A model generated the notes under the pieces. That model saw only the letters and a list, made by a program, of their open reading frames with translations, searched no databases and was not told the DNA's origin. Below are positions 5,048 to 5,615 of a stretch of 5,615 bases of DNA, piece after piece. A program made the position numbers and the translations under genes. The stretch comes from an uncultured Megasphaera sp. GTDB lineage: Bacteria > Bacillota > Negativicutes > Veillonellales > Megasphaeraceae. The DNA lies in NCBI GenBank assembly GCA_900554215.1, contig USGG01000081.1, positions 1-5,615 on the forward strand. Direction: 5' to 3'. Position 1 is the first letter of the stretch, and each line of letters opens with the position of its first letter.

Positions 5048-5615
5048 TTAATCCAGCGGAATCTTGGCGTCTTCTACGGCGGCCTTGACCTGTTCTTCTA
5101 CCGTAGTCTTCTTTTCTTCTTCCGTTGTTTCGGCGGCCGCTGCCTGTTCCGCCGCATCGTCGGCAGCTTCGCCCGCCGTTTCTGCAGCGACGGCCTTCGC
5201 CGCATCTTCCGCCGCTTTTTCTTCGATAATTTCTTCCACTAAATCGTCCTTATGGCGGACATTGTGGTATAATTCCTGGCCCTTTTCCTTGACGTCCTGG
5301 AATTTTTCCGCAGCTGTACCGCCCCACCGTTTGATGAAATCGACGGTTTCGTCGCCGAGAGGAACGTTTTTCAAGGGATTTTCACGCAGGCGGTCGACCT
5401 GTTCGCGGGCTTTGTCCTTCCATTCGCCCATCATTTCGACATACGGCGTCATATCACTGGGCATGCCGTCCTTCATCCAGCGCTGCGTCACGCGGCCCAG
5501 GCTGTACGTAATGCCTACGGCAACGGGAACCTGAATAACGCTGAACGGGATGAGCGTCGTGAGCAGCGTGCCGATCATGCGGCTGCCTACAGCACCGAGG
5601 AAAGCGATGAGAGCC
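5048..5615 (-). CDS. Partial membrane-associated protein with Ala/Glu-rich tail
   Basis: The frame is open to the right edge, so the N terminus is missing. The internal ATG at 5576-5578 is not a convincing start because hydrophobic sequence (ALIAFLGAVGSR) continues upstream of it and no ribosome site is evident. The visible part begins with hydrophobic segments (about 5495-5614) including IPFSVIQVPVAVGITYSLG, then a charged region with GEWKDKAREQVDRLRENP. It ends in a low-complexity tail (about 5051-5250) made almost wholly of Ala, Glu, Asp and Lys, likely helical or coiled-coil. The hydrophobic 'IP...AVGITYSLGR' region faintly recalls the C-terminal DUF697-type domain of some membrane-associated GTPases. 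That is a weak impression, and no GTPase motif is in view. It is co-transcribed with the DUF1232 gene 9 bases downstream. Confidence 0.72.
   Translation of the reverse strand, partial: ALIAFLGAVGSRMIGTLLTTLIPFSVIQVPVAVGITYSLGRVTQRWMKDGMPSDMTPYVEMMGEWKDKAREQVDRLRENPLKNVPLGDETVDFIKRWGGTAAEKFQDVKEKGQELYHNVRHKDDLVEEIIEEKAAEDAAKAVAAETAGEAADDAAEQAAAAETTEEEKKTTVEEQVKAAVEDAKIPLD

Noticed and set aside
5064..5534. Open plus-strand frame rich in Ser and Ala, opposite the partial membrane protein
   Set aside because: It is the antisense reading of the Ala/Glu-rich tail and adjoining region; low-complexity GC-rich coding often leaves the opposite frame open.

Overview
The window reads as a chromosomal housekeeping region of a Gram-positive-lineage (Firmicutes) anaerobe. 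The best guess is a Negativicutes member such as Megasphaera or a relative. This rests on strong AGGAGG-type ribosome sites, the murI-rdgB-phosphoesterase neighbourhood and the combination with a YbgC-like thioesterase and an E. coli-type SpeD. It is a gene-content guess, not a phylogenetic result. All nine recognisable genes lie on the minus strand, so transcription runs from high to low coordinates.

Unit A (right edge to about 4648) holds the C-terminal part of a membrane-associated protein with an Ala/Glu-rich tail, cut off by the window edge. Nine bases later comes a small DUF1232/YkvA-like membrane protein. The unit ends at a long hairpin (4648-4689) that starts four bases after the stop codon.

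Unit B begins at a near-consensus sigma-70 promoter (TTGACA, 17 bases, TAAAAT; 4595-4623). It runs through seven closely packed genes: a YbgC-like acyl-CoA thioesterase, a divergent glutamate racemase (murI), an unrecognised protein with one N-terminal membrane segment, a CofE-like gamma-glutamyl ligase, the house-cleaning nucleotidase rdgB, a YfcE/MJ0936-type phosphodiesterase, and speD. Most gaps are 13-60 bases or a 4-base overlap, and several Shine-Dalgarno (SD) sites lie on the preceding stop codon. The unit ends at a strong hairpin plus U-run (58-98).

Together the operon mixes cell-wall precursor supply (D-glutamate), nucleotide-pool cleaning (XTP/dITP removal), thioester hydrolysis, a gamma-glutamyl ligase of unknown substrate and decarboxylated S-adenosylmethionine (AdoMet) formation for spermidine synthesis. 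No mobile element, CRISPR array, tRNA/rRNA or clear defence system is visible. The points most worth a second look are the CofE-like ligase and its uncharacterised membrane-anchored neighbour, a racemase with altered motifs, and two hairpins whose only imperfections are G-U wobbles in the minus-strand RNA.
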